DNA from: Lineus longissimus
Lineage: Eukaryota > Nemertea > Pilidiophora > Heteronemertea > Lineidae
Reading direction: 5' to 3'
NCBI RefSeq assembly: GCF_910592395.1
Contig: NC_088314.1
Coordinates: 11,286,001-11,350,000, forward strand
DNA: 64,000 nt
Part shown: piece by piece, positions 34,740-44,513 of the stretch
How the letters are laid out: every line of letters begins with the position of its first letter
Numbering within the stretch: position 1 is the stretch's first letter
The notes under the pieces: model-generated
What the model was told of the DNA's origin: nothing
Database searches by the model: none
The model's input: the letters and a program-made list of their open reading frames with translations, nothing else
Translations under genes and position numbers: made by a program

Positions 34740-34994
34740 TCTACAAACATCATGACAAAGCAGCAAGCCACTGCATGCCGAGCGCAGCATCACAAAGAAA
34801 CTCTGCCGCAGCGCGGTTCATTCAACGGTTTGAGGAGAACATGGTTCTTCCGTCTTTTTACCGACAACAACGACGACGACAGTGGCGATCTGCATATCTG
34901 CATGATCCACGAAGTTTCGGGAAAATATGATGAACATGTTGAAAATTCGGTCAATTTATCCCCGATGTGGGCGTTTTACCAACAGAGAAAGTAA
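34740..34994 (+). pseudogene. Possible transposase fragment (Harbinger-like?)
   Basis: One frame reads RFIQRFEENMVLPSFYRQQR with RRQWRSAYLHDPRSFG, another continues GKYDEHVENSVNL. The order arginine-rich helix, W, R..(F/L)G(K/E)Y is reminiscent of the N-terminus of Harbinger nucleases, but needs a frame change near 34920. No catalytic residue is visible. This is only a suggestion. Confidence 0.2.
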
Positions 34995-35287
34995 TCTGTC
35001 CAATAGAAGATATTTTGAAGTAAGCTGTGGTACTGAATAAAAATGGATGCTGAAATAATCAAGAAAAAATGAGTCGTGTAGGCCCCTACGACACTTCGTT
35101 GTTGGCCCCTAGGGCCTAGGCTATAGGCTATTGTATTGTATAAAAATGTATTTGTAGGCCTAGCCTGCATCACTAGGTCAGTGCATCATTGTGATGTAAA
35201 TCATAGCCAGGCCTAGTCTTGTCCAATTTCCAAAATCAAGGTAAACAATCTTGCAAATCGCTCTCATTTTCAAATTTGTTCTCTGAT
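34995..35287. other. No gene seen
   Basis: Non-coding sequence up to the target duplication of the MULE. Confidence 0.4.
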
Positions 35288-35296
35288 TTTCATCAA
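35288..35296. repeat. Left 9-bp target-site duplication of the MULE
   Basis: TTTCATCAA, repeated exactly at 45770-45778. A 9-bp duplication is typical of Mutator-like elements. Confidence 0.75.
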
Positions 35297-35305
35297 GGAA
35301 GCTGT

Positions 35306-35672
35306 TATTGACACGACCGTCGTGTCCGCAGTGATGCAGGGTAAGTCTTGTAGCCACGACGGTCGTGCCCCGAATGGTTATTGTTAGCACTGCGGACCCG
35401 ACCGTCGTGTCCGCAATGCAGGCTCCCTTCATTGCGGAAACGACGACGTCGTGCCAACAAGAACGAAATTTGGTGTTGCGTACCCGACCGTGCGTGAATA
35501 TAAAACATGGACTGGAACAACCTGAATACGGCTTACCGACCGTCGTGCAAGCAGCGATGAAACTTAGTATTGCGGACCCGACCGTACCGTGGCACGGCCG
35601 TCGTGGCTGCAAGTCTTACCCTGCATCACTGCGGACACGACGCCTCACGTCGACGGTCGTGTTCAATAACCT
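35306..35672. repeat. Palindromic subterminal region of the left MULE end
   Basis: Bases about 35303-35362 and 35595-35672 are inverted copies (GTTATTGA..CACGACCGTC, GTCCGCAGTGATGCAGGGTA, GCCACGACGGYCGTG). Between them, variants of CACGACCGTCGTG / CCCGACCGT occur seven or eight times. The clustered palindromes look like repeated protein-binding sites. Confidence 0.75.
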
Positions 35673-35867
35673 CATTCAAATAGGTCATTGAAAACTTCGC
35701 TCCAGATCGATAAAGAAACGAATGAAATTGAGCCATTACCGCAACCGCGCCGTGCCAAGTGTTCCGCTTTTTAAATTGCAATGACCTCTGCGTTGGAGAT
35801 TGCCATTACCGATCCAATCCTTTCCTACCCTAGCGGAGAAATCAGGAACCAATCGATACTTCCATCC

Positions 35868-35919
35868 AACCTCGTCTCCAGGGGCCCCCTTTAAAAGACA
35901 CCTGGGGACAAGGTTGGTT
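35868..35919. repeat. Short hairpin repeat
   Basis: CCAACCTCGTCTCCAGGGGC is followed 12 bases later by its near reverse complement ending CCTGGGGACAAGGTTGG. This is a compact foldback; translations giving NLVPRCLLKGAPGDEVG come from it. Confidence 0.65.
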
Positions 35920-36855
35920 GCTTTCCCAAAGCTGTCTACAATGGTTACTATGGTGTTATTGTCCATTGACCCCAATTTATACTAGGTGGGCAGGGAAGGG
36001 ATGACACTCCTCTATACATGTAGGCTTGTCGAGTAGTGTAGCAGGATGGGGCATCAGGGGAAACCGGCCAAGTCAAGTGGCTTCACCATCTTTCATGAAT
36101 TTCTCTATCTAGTCTCATTCTGAAGTGTAGCAGCAGGAGGGGGCAACCTGCCAATTCCTATTGGTACAGACTGACCGCACAGTGTAGCAATGTGAATAAA
36201 AGCAAACAAGCAACGAAACAAATAGGATTTCAATAATTCCTTATGGTTATTATTACTTATTCCTTATAAAAAAGTAGTTTTTATAGAGAGCATTCAATAC
36301 CGGTATTGTATTCTATGATTGAAATATTCATCAACACAAATGAAAATGCAAATATTACAATATTACTGTTCTCAATTAGTTATGTTCAGAGAAATATGGA
36401 GGCAGTAAGCTGATATACTAGTACATGTACACATGTTTCAACAAAAATTAAAACAGCTCACATAAGCAGACAGTATTGCTAAAACATGATATGAAGACTG
36501 TTGGCCTACTGTAACTGCACCTCTAAGCCATCACATTGTCAAGTTCTACTAATGAAGGGTCGGGTCTACAATGTAAATGTTTGACTCATTAAAGGTTTTT
36601 CTAAACACAGGATGGAGCAGTTACAGCCAACGAAAATGATAAAGCTGACATCAGCAGTATTGTTAAAAAAATATGAAGCCTACACTGGGCTTAAGTCCTG
36701 CACATGTACTATAGCTGCTTATCTAGGCCATCCCATTGCCAAGTTCTGCAAATGACGGTTCTTCAATGGATGGCTATGAGGAGCAGTTACAGTATATGAC
36801 AGATAAAACCAAACAAGAATGATAAAACTAACATCAGCAGTTTTGTCAAAAGAAA
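35920..36855. other. MULE 3' non-coding region
   Basis: AT-rich and no ORF supported. Two imperfect copies of ACATCAGCAGTATTG / CCATCCCATTGCCAAGTTCTGC-type phrases precede the minisatellite. Confidence 0.4.
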
Positions 36856-37400
36856 TATGAAGCCTACACTTTGACTTTGACTGGTGGAGCAATATTATGT
36901 GGCAGAAGCCCAAAACAAGTTAAAACAAACATCAGCAGTATAGAGTTAAAAGATATGAAGCCTACACTAGGCTTTGACTGGTGGAGCTCCCGCACTAGGC
37001 TTTGACTGGTGGAGCAATATTATGTGGCCGAAGCCCAAAACAAGTTAAAACTAACATCAGCAGTATAGAGTTAAAAGATATGAAGCCTACACTAGGCTTT
37101 GACTGGTGGAGCCCCCGCACTAGGCTTTGACGCAATATTATGTGGCAGAAGCCCAAAACAAGTTAAAACTAACATCAGCAGTATAGAGTTAAAAGATATG
37201 AAGCCTACACTAGGCTTTGACTGGTGGAGCCCCGCACTAGGCTTTGACTGGTGGAGCAATATTATGTGGCAGAAGCCCAAAACAAGTTAAAACTAACATC
37301 AGCAGTATAGAGTTAAAAGAAATATGAAGCCTACACTAGGCTTTGACTGGTGGAGCCCCCGCACTAGGCTTTGACGCAATATTATGTGGCAGAAGCCCAA
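36856..37400. repeat. Minisatellite, about 120-bp unit, four to five copies
   Basis: The unit contains GAAGCCTACACTAGGCTTTG, CTGGTGGAGCAATATTATGT, GGCAGAAGCCCAAAACAAG and TAAAACTAACATCAGCAGTA. Copies start near 36856, 36955, 37080, 37198 and 37324. Some carry an extra internal CGCACTAGGCTTTGACTGGT half-unit. It lies just downstream of the last MULE exon. Confidence 0.85.
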
Positions 37401-37444
37401 ACCTAACATCAGCAGTAGTTAGAGTAGAGTTCTAGTACACCATA

Positions 37445-37714
37445 CTAGTACACCATACAAATAAGGCACTTGTAAACGGCTGGAGTTTCAGTTAACGCAA
37501 CACATTCATTGTGGAACCACCGATTGCAGTAGTCACATTGCAACCATGCAATATCCTCTCCTGATGGCTTGTTGCAGAATGGCATATCGCAGATGATTTC
37601 ATCATTCGTTTTGGCATGACTTAGTAGTTTTCCTAGGGCGTATCTTCGGTAACCATCACAATGCCACTGCCTCATCACAAACGGAGGAACACCTTTCAAC
37701 AGCGACACTGCATT
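37445..37714 (-). CDS. MULE gene last exon: Ulp1 tail and PHD finger
   Basis: Minus-strand exon from an acceptor (TTTAATTTCAAG, exon begins 37714) to a stop at 37445: 89 codons, phase 0, in frame with the protease exon ending at 40441. The start, NAVSLLKGVPPFVMRQWHCD, continues the last Ulp1 helices directly after the catalytic cysteine exon. Then a PHD-type C4HC3 zinc finger can be read: ICDMPFC, LQCDYCNRWFHNEC and YKCLIC, including the W before F-H that typifies PHD fingers. PHD fingers read histone H3 tails, so this could direct the element or its protease to chromatin (inference). It is separated from the previous exon by a 2.7-kb intron. Confidence 0.85.
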   Translation of the reverse strand, partial: NAVSLLKGVPPFVMRQWHCDGYRRYALGKLLSHAKTNDEIICDMPFCNKPSGEDIAWLQCDYCNRWFHNECVALTETPAVYKCLICMVY

Positions 37715-38811
37715 CTTGAAATTAAACAAAAACAATTATAAGAAACACGTGTATAAAGCCATGGAACTTTACACTTGTCCCCAGTTGCAGTGTTCTCAAA
37801 CTACTATATTTGCTGTTGGGTATATACAACTCATACATGTCATACCCCAGGTCTTTTCCACCACTACAAATTTTACAAAAACTGACCTACATCATGTACG
37901 TGAGGCATTCCATATGAAATCAACAAGTGGTTCCCAGTTCATAGTCTTAGAATTGGCTAATTTTTACATATTTTGTAGGGTATAGGGCCAATATGAAAAG
38001 TCCAAAATATTTTTGTCATATTCCTGACGGTTAGCCCCCCAGGAGGGTCCAAAAAAGGGGGCGTGGCACCTTTTGGGGGGCGGCCGCCTATTTCCTAGCC
38101 ATCTTTGAATGGCTATATCTCAGAAAGTATTAGAGATACCCTTTTGATTCTTTCAGGGTGTTTTCTTCTTGGCCAAAGGACTGCTTTAAACCCATTAATT
38201 ATATACTGAGACCTTTAGGATGAAAATTTATGGGGTTTCAATATTAGGTGATTTTTGACCAAAATTGCGTTATTGGGGGGCTCTACCACCCACACTATAA
38301 CAGGGTGGAGACAAATGAATGGTTGTTTTGGAAGTATCCTGTAATGACATTGTCTTGGTGTAAAAGAAACATCCTGAAAGATTCAGAAGTTTCTGAAAAG
38401 TGGTCCTGAAGTTGGTCCCACCCCCAAAATGCTACATTTTGAGGGTCCAAAATGGCCAGGTAGGAATGGGTTAATGATGAAAAAAATAATTTTCCTCAAG
38501 AGACCTTGGTACCCTCTACTTCTGAGTAAAAAATCTTTTTCAAACCAGCACTCCTTCTAGTGGAAATAAATAGTTTCCCTAGTCAAGACTGGTATGCCAC
38601 TCGTCCCTATATAACATGTACATTAATGTACATAAATGTACATAAAAACAATTTTTCCATATAATACTTTATTTATAACAGTAGGAACAACAGCTACAGT
38701 ATTTGAATAGCCCTGGAAACACTGGATTGTCCTTAGCATTCTTCTAAGAACCATAGAACAATAAGTCCCATCTAATATACTACAGTTTCGTTTACATGTA
38801 GATCACAAAAG

Positions 38812-39060
38812 TCAGTGCATGAACCGCTGATAGCCTGCTTTTATTCTTGTTTCATCAGCTGAGGAAATGAAATAACTGCGTCCTAGACCACAAGTTGTTG
38901 GGGCATCGATTCTGGCCAGGATGTGCTCTAACGGTACCCAGCAAACATCTTTTGGAGTTGGCCATATGATAATTGAAGCTTGACTTTGAGGATGCATGAA
39001 TGACACTTGTATATTACAATGTTCCTCAGAGCAGTCGGAGATGTTCCCAATCCACCATGT
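38812..39060 (-). pseudogene. Second, partial copy of the Tudor-like C-terminus
   Basis: The minus strand of the left arm reads the same ending as 39385-39644 (MHPQSQAS, IIWPTPKDVCWVPLEHI, PTTCGLGRSYF, stop) with one or two substitutions. The coding region upstream of the arm is absent on this strand, so the copy is partial. Confidence 0.75.
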
Positions 39061-39644
39061 TCCAGTGTATCACATCCTCCCATATTTTGACGCCTTCTGA
39101 TTTGTATGAATGGGCCAGGGCAAATATCACTGGAATTCGAATCCTGTTTATATCTAGTGCTGAAGTAGAAAGCACTGCTGTTGAGCAAAACAAAAGATTT
39201 GACAATTCTCCCAAGATTCCTGGCACTAGAGATAACCACTGCTTTACTCCCACTGCTAGCGGAACCCTTCTTGTCATGCGCGTTTCTGGTGATGACAGCT
39301 ATTTTGAAAGTGGGCCATCAGAAGTTGTGAGTATCACCCCTTTGAAGACGACTGACTGCAAGCCTGGTTTGTACATTGGGTGCATTTACAATGGGGCATG
39401 GTGGATTGGGAACATCTCCGACTGCTCTGAGGAACATAGTGATATAGAAGTGTCATTCATGCATCCTCAAAGTCAAGCTTCAAATATCATATGGCCAACT
39501 CCAAAAGATGTTTGCTGGGTACCGTTAGAGCACATCCTGGCCATAATCGATGCCCCAACAACTTGTGGTCTAGGACGCAGTTATTTCATTTCCTCAGCTG
39601 ATGAAACAAGAATAAAAGCAGGCTATCAGCGGTTCATGCACTGA
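39000..39644 (+). CDS. Tudor/SH3-like C-terminal protein of transposon type
   Basis: Open frame of 214 codons. Protein-like sequence starts near 39090 (TPSDLYEWARANITGI), so the true start or exon border lies between 39000 and 39090. The second half reads KPGLYIGCIYNGAWWIGNI, then FMHPQSQAS, IWPTPKDVCWVPLEHIL and APTTCGLGRSYF, ending QRFMH and a stop. The pattern GxYxxCxYxxxWWIGxI...DxxVxFMxP...WPxxxDxCWVP recurs, from memory, at the C-termini of many uncharacterised transposon-related proteins of cnidarians and other marine animals. The fold is likely a small beta-barrel (inference). It lies in the loop and right arm of the inverted duplication, on the strand opposite the MULE gene. Upstream exons were not found. 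Confidence 0.5.
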   Translation: MTLVYYNVPQSSRRCSQSTMFQCITSSHILTPSDLYEWARANITGIRILFISSAEVESTAVEQNKRFDNSPKIPGTRDNHCFTPTASGTLLVMRVSGDDSYFESGPSEVVSITPLKTTDCKPGLYIGCIYNGAWWIGNISDCSEEHSDIEVSFMHPQSQASNIIWPTPKDVCWVPLEHILAIIDAPTTCGLGRSYFISSADETRIKAGYQRFMH

Positions 39645-40440
39645 CTTTTGTGATCTACATGTAAACGAAACTGTAGTATATTAGATGGGACTTATTGTTC
39701 TATGGTTCTTAGAAGAATGCTAAGGACAATCCAGTGTTTCCAGGGCTATTCAAATACTGTAGCTGTTGTTCCTACTGTTATAAATAAAGTATTAGAAACT
39801 TCTGAATCTTTCAGGATGTTTCTTTTACACCAAGACAATGTCATTACAGGATACTTCCAAAACAACCATTCATTTGTCTCCACCCTGTTATAGTGTGGTT
39901 GGTAGAGCCCCCCAAAAACTCAATTTTGGTCAAAAACCACCTAATGTTGAAACCCCATAAATTTTCATCCTAAAGGTCTCAGTATATAATTAATGGGTTT
40001 AAAGCAGTCCTTGGGCCAAGAAGAAAACACCCTGAAAGAATCAAAAGGGTATCTCTAATACTTTCTGAGATATAGCCATTCAAAGATGGCTAGGAAATAG
40101 GCGGCCGCCCCCCAAAAGGTGCCACGCCCCCTTTTTTGGACCCTCCTGGGGGGCTAACCGTCAGGAATATGACAAAAATATTTTGGACTTTTCATATTGG
40201 CCCTATACCCTACAAAATATGTAAAAATTAGCCAATTCTGAGACTATGACCTGGGAAGATTTTCTTAAATAGGTTGATTTCATATGGAATGCCTCACATG
40301 TTAGATGTAACTCATACATGTACACATGACAAACCAGGAGTGAAGATTTTGTTGTTATGTTTTGTTGAATGGTCTGAAAGTTATCTAAGAGTTTTCGATC
40401 TAAACTTAAGTACTATTAGCTTGTCCTCGGAATCACTTAC

Positions 40441-40543
40441 CATCATGACAAACACCCCACAACTTGTGTTATCATCCTGCTTGCTACACATGTACTTTGC
40501 CACAGTCCATTCAGTGTCGTCACCGCGTGCAATCATGAATAAC
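40441..40543 (-). CDS. MULE gene exon: Ulp1 catalytic cysteine
   Basis: 103-base minus-strand exon, acceptor TTTCCACTTGCAG (begins 40543), donor GTAAGT (ends 40441). It enters in phase 2 from the upstream exon and leaves in phase 0. It encodes LFMIARGDDTEWTVAK, then KQDDNTSCGVFVMM. Q-x(4-5)-S-C-G is the signature of C48 (Ulp1/SENP) peptidases: the glutamine shapes the oxyanion hole and the cysteine is the nucleophile. All are present, so the protease looks chemically intact. Confidence 0.88.
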
Positions 40544-40700
40544 CTGCAAGTGGAAACAGTGAACTTAATGGATCTGACTTTCAATGCATTCTGGATATGA
40601 ACTTTTGGTGCAATATTGTAAGTTAGTTTTCATGCATACCAAATGAAAATGCAAATCGCAGCAAGTTCATCACACAAAAGTAGACCCAAAAGGTACTCAC

Positions 40701-40855
40701 CTCCAAGATGTTAAGTACAACTCGAATCTTCTGTCAGGCAAATCCAGTGAATCCAACTCACCAACGGAATGATTTACCATATCAGCAACTAGGAGAACCC
40801 AGTGTTCATTAGTGCAAATGGGCAAAATAACCCATTTGAACTTACTCAGTGGAAT
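40701..40855 (-). CDS. MULE gene exon: Ulp1 catalytic histidine and aspartate
   Basis: 155-base minus-strand exon, acceptor TCTGATTCCAC read on the minus strand as TTTTCAG-type (begins 40855), donor GTGAGT (ends 40701), phases 0 to 2. It encodes WVILPICTNEHWVLLVADM, where EHW carries the C48 catalytic histidine, and GELDSLDLPD, where D-S-L matches the catalytic aspartate motif. Its spacing to the cysteine exon is normal for Ulp1 proteases. Confidence 0.87.
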
Positions 40856-41170
40856 CTGAAAATACACAAAGAATGGCAATGACTGAATGAGAATAAAAAA
40901 CTCAAAATGCCACATAATTTTGGGGGTGTCTGATACATGTTGGGGGTGTCTGATACATAGGGCTGTCTGATACATGTATTTGCTGTAAAATTATTGCAAA
41001 TCATGTTTGAATCATGTGAAGCAGAAAGCATCCCTGGAATATTTTCATCCTTTCATCAAACATTTAGTCACAATTCTGCCAAAGTACGTATGTTTGTATT
41101 GTATTGTCATGCCAGTAAAATAACAGTATTTAGATACAGCAGAATGAACAAAACTACACTACATCTGTAC

Positions 41171-41299
41171 CTGCTTATATAACCAAGAAGATGTGTCATT
41201 CTTCTCCCACATCACGGCCAGGAAGCTTGGAAGAACATGAACTGTTGGTTTCTCCGTATTCACTTCCTTCGACAAGATATCAAGGTATGCATGGATGAC
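41171..41299 (-). CDS. MULE gene exon: Ulp1 N-terminal helices
   Basis: 129-base minus-strand exon (43 codons, phase 0 at both ends), acceptor CAATTTTAAG, donor GTACAG. It encodes VIHAYLDILSKEV, then VHVLPSFLAVMWEK and SSWLYKQ. It joins LNDQ at the end of the previous exon, giving the W/LNDxVI(x)xYL motif that opens Ulp1/SENP catalytic domains. Confidence 0.85.
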
Positions 41300-41529
41300 C
41301 TTAAAATTGAAGAACAAACAGTTGATGTTAAACAATTCATGAACAAATTACGGAAGGGGTAGCCATTATTAGTAATCAAGTCTCGTCCTGCTTCACCAAA
41401 TCATTCTTCACTTTTCAGGACCGTATGTAATTTACAACATGTAGTCACGCATACACCAATACAGTTTTGTTCCATGTGATCAATGAAAATCATATATTTC
41501 TTAGTCCAACAAGTACATCAAATACATAC

Positions 41530-42573
41530 CTGATCATTTAAACACGCCTCTGGTTTCAGTGTGTTTAGGTCATCTCTCTTCAAACTGTTGTTGCCGACAT
41601 AAAGGTTGATGTCTTTTCCCTTATCTGCATCAGCTACCCTTGTGTAGTTGGCATAGTTATTCATGTGGTTTGGGGCTGCTTTCAACGTTTCCAATATCAC
41701 CAATGGGTCAATTTCATATTCAAACGATCTGGTGAGAACACCAGAAACCAACATCAGCACATCTACATCAGTCTTTTCTTTTTTGAACTGCCAGGCAACG
41801 TAGGGGATTGTTTCAATTATTTCTTCCTTGTCGGTAGTATTCAGGAGGGAGTAGGCACCAGTAACCTGGCTCGACAAGAGACTCTTAATACTACGAAATG
41901 CAGACCTTATCCCAAGTTTGAGGCACTCGTCATACAAACTGCGTACAACTCCAGTATCAAGCAGCTCACACTTTTCTAAGAACTTCTGTCTCTTTTCAAT
42001 CTTGTCTTTTTCTGCAGCCATTTCAGCACCTGTCTTACTCTTCACCGTTTTAGCCTTCTTCTGCCTACACCCAGATTTGGTCTCTTTTCTCTTTTTTGGC
42101 CCCACAGGTTTCTTCTCAGATTTCTTTGTCTTCGGCGTTCCAGATTGCTTACTCCCCTTTGGACGGCCTCGTACCTTCAGTTTCACAGGCAGGTGAATGT
42201 CTGGTCTATTTTGTAGTATTTCAGAAAATGAAGATGGGGCAGCTGTCTTAGCTTCACAACTCAGGAGAACGTTTAACTTCTGCAAGTCAGACTGAGACAG
42301 GGTGTTGTTGTTGCTATCAACGTTAAACCTGTTCAAATCAGGCAAGGTGTTGTTGTTGCTATCAACCGTATCCATGGGGGAGTCAACAGGCACGTCAGGA
42401 CAGTATTCTTTCAGATCAGAATCAGCAATTTGTTCACCGTTGGTTGAGGAGTCGTTTTTGCTATCAATAACCATGGGGGAGTCACCAGGCAGGTCAGGAC
42501 ACTTTTCTCTTTCCACTACTTCTACCTCAATGTTCACCAAGTCTGATGATTCTTTCACTTCAACTGCATTCAT
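41530..42573 (-). CDS. MULE gene: AT-hook/basic linker and start of Ulp1 domain
   Basis: 3' part of the large exon 2, in a frame shifted by one base relative to the transposase part. It begins with a repeat-derived acidic stretch (ESSDLVNIEVEVV, CPDLPGDSPM twice-like), then a strongly basic region with an AT-hook-type core VRGRPKGSKQ and lysine-rich runs (nuclear and minor-groove binding, inferred). A helical region of about 130 residues follows, and the exon ends KPEACLNDQ at a consensus donor (GTATGT, last base 41530). The final motif starts the SUMO-protease domain. If the frame break at about 42575 is real, this part would not be made with the transposase. Confidence 0.75.
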
Positions 42574-44513
42574 GGCATTCTCAATGTCCAGGCAGGTCAG
42601 GACACTTTTCTCTTTCCACTACTTCTACCTCAATGTTCACCAAGTCTGATGATTCTTGCACTTCAACTGCATTCTCAACGTTCACTGAGTCTGATGATTC
42701 TTGCACTTCAACTGCATTCTCAACGTTCACTGAGTCTGATGATTCTTGCACTTCAACTGCATTCTCAACGTTCACAGAGTCTGATGATTCTTGCACTTCA
42801 ACTGCATTCTCAATGTTCACAGAGTCTGATGATTCTTGCACGACTTCAACAACCTGAAGCGAACTACCGCGGACTATAAGCTCCCGTAGACGTTCAAATT
42901 GAGCCAAATACTGATCAGAGACTTTCTGGCCATGTTGCGCCATAGCGCTAGCAATGTCTTTGCAAATAACATTTGCGCGACTATACTTCTGGTTCCAATT
43001 CAGGATTCGTGTTTCCTTCGTCTTCTTTAGAACAGCAACAGTGCTGATTGTGGGTCGGAGCGTGGCACTTTCAAATATAAACATCTGAGAACGTAGCTTC
43101 CATCGTTCACCAGTGAGGGTATCACAATACAGTAGAACAGGAGAGGAACATGCTTGCTGTTGTCGCACAAAGAAAATGTGCTTACATGGCAAGAGCATGG
43201 TTGATGAAAAGGTGCAGGAACAGGAGTTCATATCTGAATTCACCTTGTGGAATGCTTCACTGCTCGTTACATGGCGGATGTCAAATCCATCTTCTACTCG
43301 TTCACAAGCATACTGTCCATTCATTAGTTTCATTTTGGAAATAGAGTCAATAATGTGCTTGGCAGCATATGGCGTACAGCTGGCATAGATGGCCCTAGTG
43401 GTTTCATTCATTTCGGTGGTACAATATGACACTGAAGACACTGAAATAGATTTCTTGTGCATCATCTCCACTTCCTTCAAGTTACTGAACTTGATCAAAT
43501 GTTCCACGCAGGATGCCATAGAGTCCGATGATTTCATGACCATCTTCAGCTTTTGGTGGAATGACTCTAGCCTGTTCGTCGTGCGATTCCCAAGTGTCAC
43601 TGCCTCTTTTCGCCAGGCTGCAACCCACATCTGCCTGCAATTGTGCCAGTTCTTGGCATAATATTGCAAAAACTTAGCGAAGGCAATCTTTTCAATCAAC
43701 ACCAACAAATCACTTTTCTTCTTGCTGCCAGTTTTAGCGAACGACTTGGTCTCACTGTTCATGGTTTTGAAAACATGGAACAGGCAAAGATGTATTGGAG
43801 ATTTTGGATAGTATTTTTTCACTACACCGATTTCGGTAAAGTCCTTGTCCACAACTACAACACAGTTCTTCTGCAATGTTTCCTCACCCAGGGATTCCTT
43901 CCATGCAGCAAACCCGGAATCTAAATTGGCAGTACATTCATTCCCCACGAAGAAATGCGCAACAGGTATGCTGCAGCCATACCCATCCTCCACCATCAGG
44001 GTAAAAAGAGGCATCTTGGTGGAATTGACCCTGTACGTAGCATCGACCAGTAGAACCTCAGGGAACTTTCTAACAGCCTCTTTCATAAATGGCAGCTGAA
44101 GAAATAGACAGGTTATCTGTCCATCGTCATCAACTGTCAACTGGACGGATGACCCAGGCTTTTCTATCAGCACCTTGTCTAGCACCTCCATCAGCCGGCA
44201 CAAATCTGAAGCTCCCTTCGTTGCTTCTTTCTTCAGGCGTGTCTTTAGATTGTTGATATCAGACGGCTTCAACATCTTCCCCGAAACCTTGGTCATCATG
44301 TCCTTGTACATCTTCGGCGGAACGGACAAGTTCAACATAAGCCGTCCCAATTCCTCCTCTTTTTTTTCCAGTCGACGTACTTCTGGATATGACACAAACG
44401 TATCCTGCTCCAACGGGTGGTTATGATTGAGTGTGGCTTGGCTGATTACGAGGCAGTCATTTTTCCGATCTGCAGTCAGTAGGAATTGACAAGGGCACTG
44501 TTTTCTGTATGTC
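42574..44513 (-). CDS. MULE transposase with SWIM zinc finger
   Basis: 5' part of exon 2, opening at an acceptor (ACTCATTTCAG, first base 44513). The first codons read QCPCQFLLTADRKNDCLVIS and LNHNHP, the end of a FAR1/ZSWIM-type N-terminal module. Numbering from the TTG at 44413: MULE DDE core with D124 in LLVDATYRV, D189 in VVVDKDFTE followed by HLCLFHVFK, and E283 in NRLESFHQK; these would bind the catalytic metals. The SWIM finger is CSC at 398-400 and CKH at 410-412. It ends in five 15-residue acidic repeats (NVENAVEVQESSDSV). Sequence style is closest to ZSWIM3-like proteins. The frame closes at a TGA just after the repeats. Confidence 0.87.
42590..42860 (-). repeat. 45-bp coding minisatellite with out-of-frame duplication
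   Basis: Four to five 45-bp units inside the transposase exon encode NVENAVEVQESSDSV. A longer block (DLVNIEVEVVEREKCPDLPG) is then duplicated across 42573-42640 with a one-base frame change. Confidence 0.85.

Larger units (their letters stand above)
37885..40310. repeat. 2.4-kb inverted duplication with 0.9-1.2-kb arms
   Basis: Left arm about 37885-39060 and right arm about 39385-40310 are inverted copies, about 95 percent identical by eye. The right arm lacks the segment equal to about 38400-38650. The loop is about 39061-39385. Outer parts are GC-rich (GGCGGCCGCC, GCCCCCCAGGAGGGTCC). Inner parts encode the end of a protein, once per arm, with stop codons pointing outward. It may be a foldback transposon or a hairpin duplication of one. 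Confidence 0.85.
37715..40440 (-). other. Last MULE intron, carrying an inverted duplication
   Basis: The intron (donor GTAAGT at 40440, acceptor AG at 37715-37716) is filled by the palindromic unit 37885-40310, described separately. Confidence 0.7.

Noticed and set aside
35736-35985. ORF with NLVPRCLLKGAPGDEVG
   Set aside because: Comes from a 52-bp hairpin repeat, open in both strands.
36856-37400. CRISPR-like regular array
   Set aside because: Whole 120-bp units repeat, with no unique spacers, and the DNA is eukaryotic.
40697-40975. 92-codon ORF taken as one exon
   Set aside because: Only 40701-40855 is bounded by splice sites and fits Ulp1; the rest is intron with a 20-bp tandem repeat (GGGGGTGTCTGATACATG).
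42546-42879. Plus-strand repeat ORFs (CTSTAFSTFTESDDS)
   Set aside because: Antisense of the transposase minisatellite.
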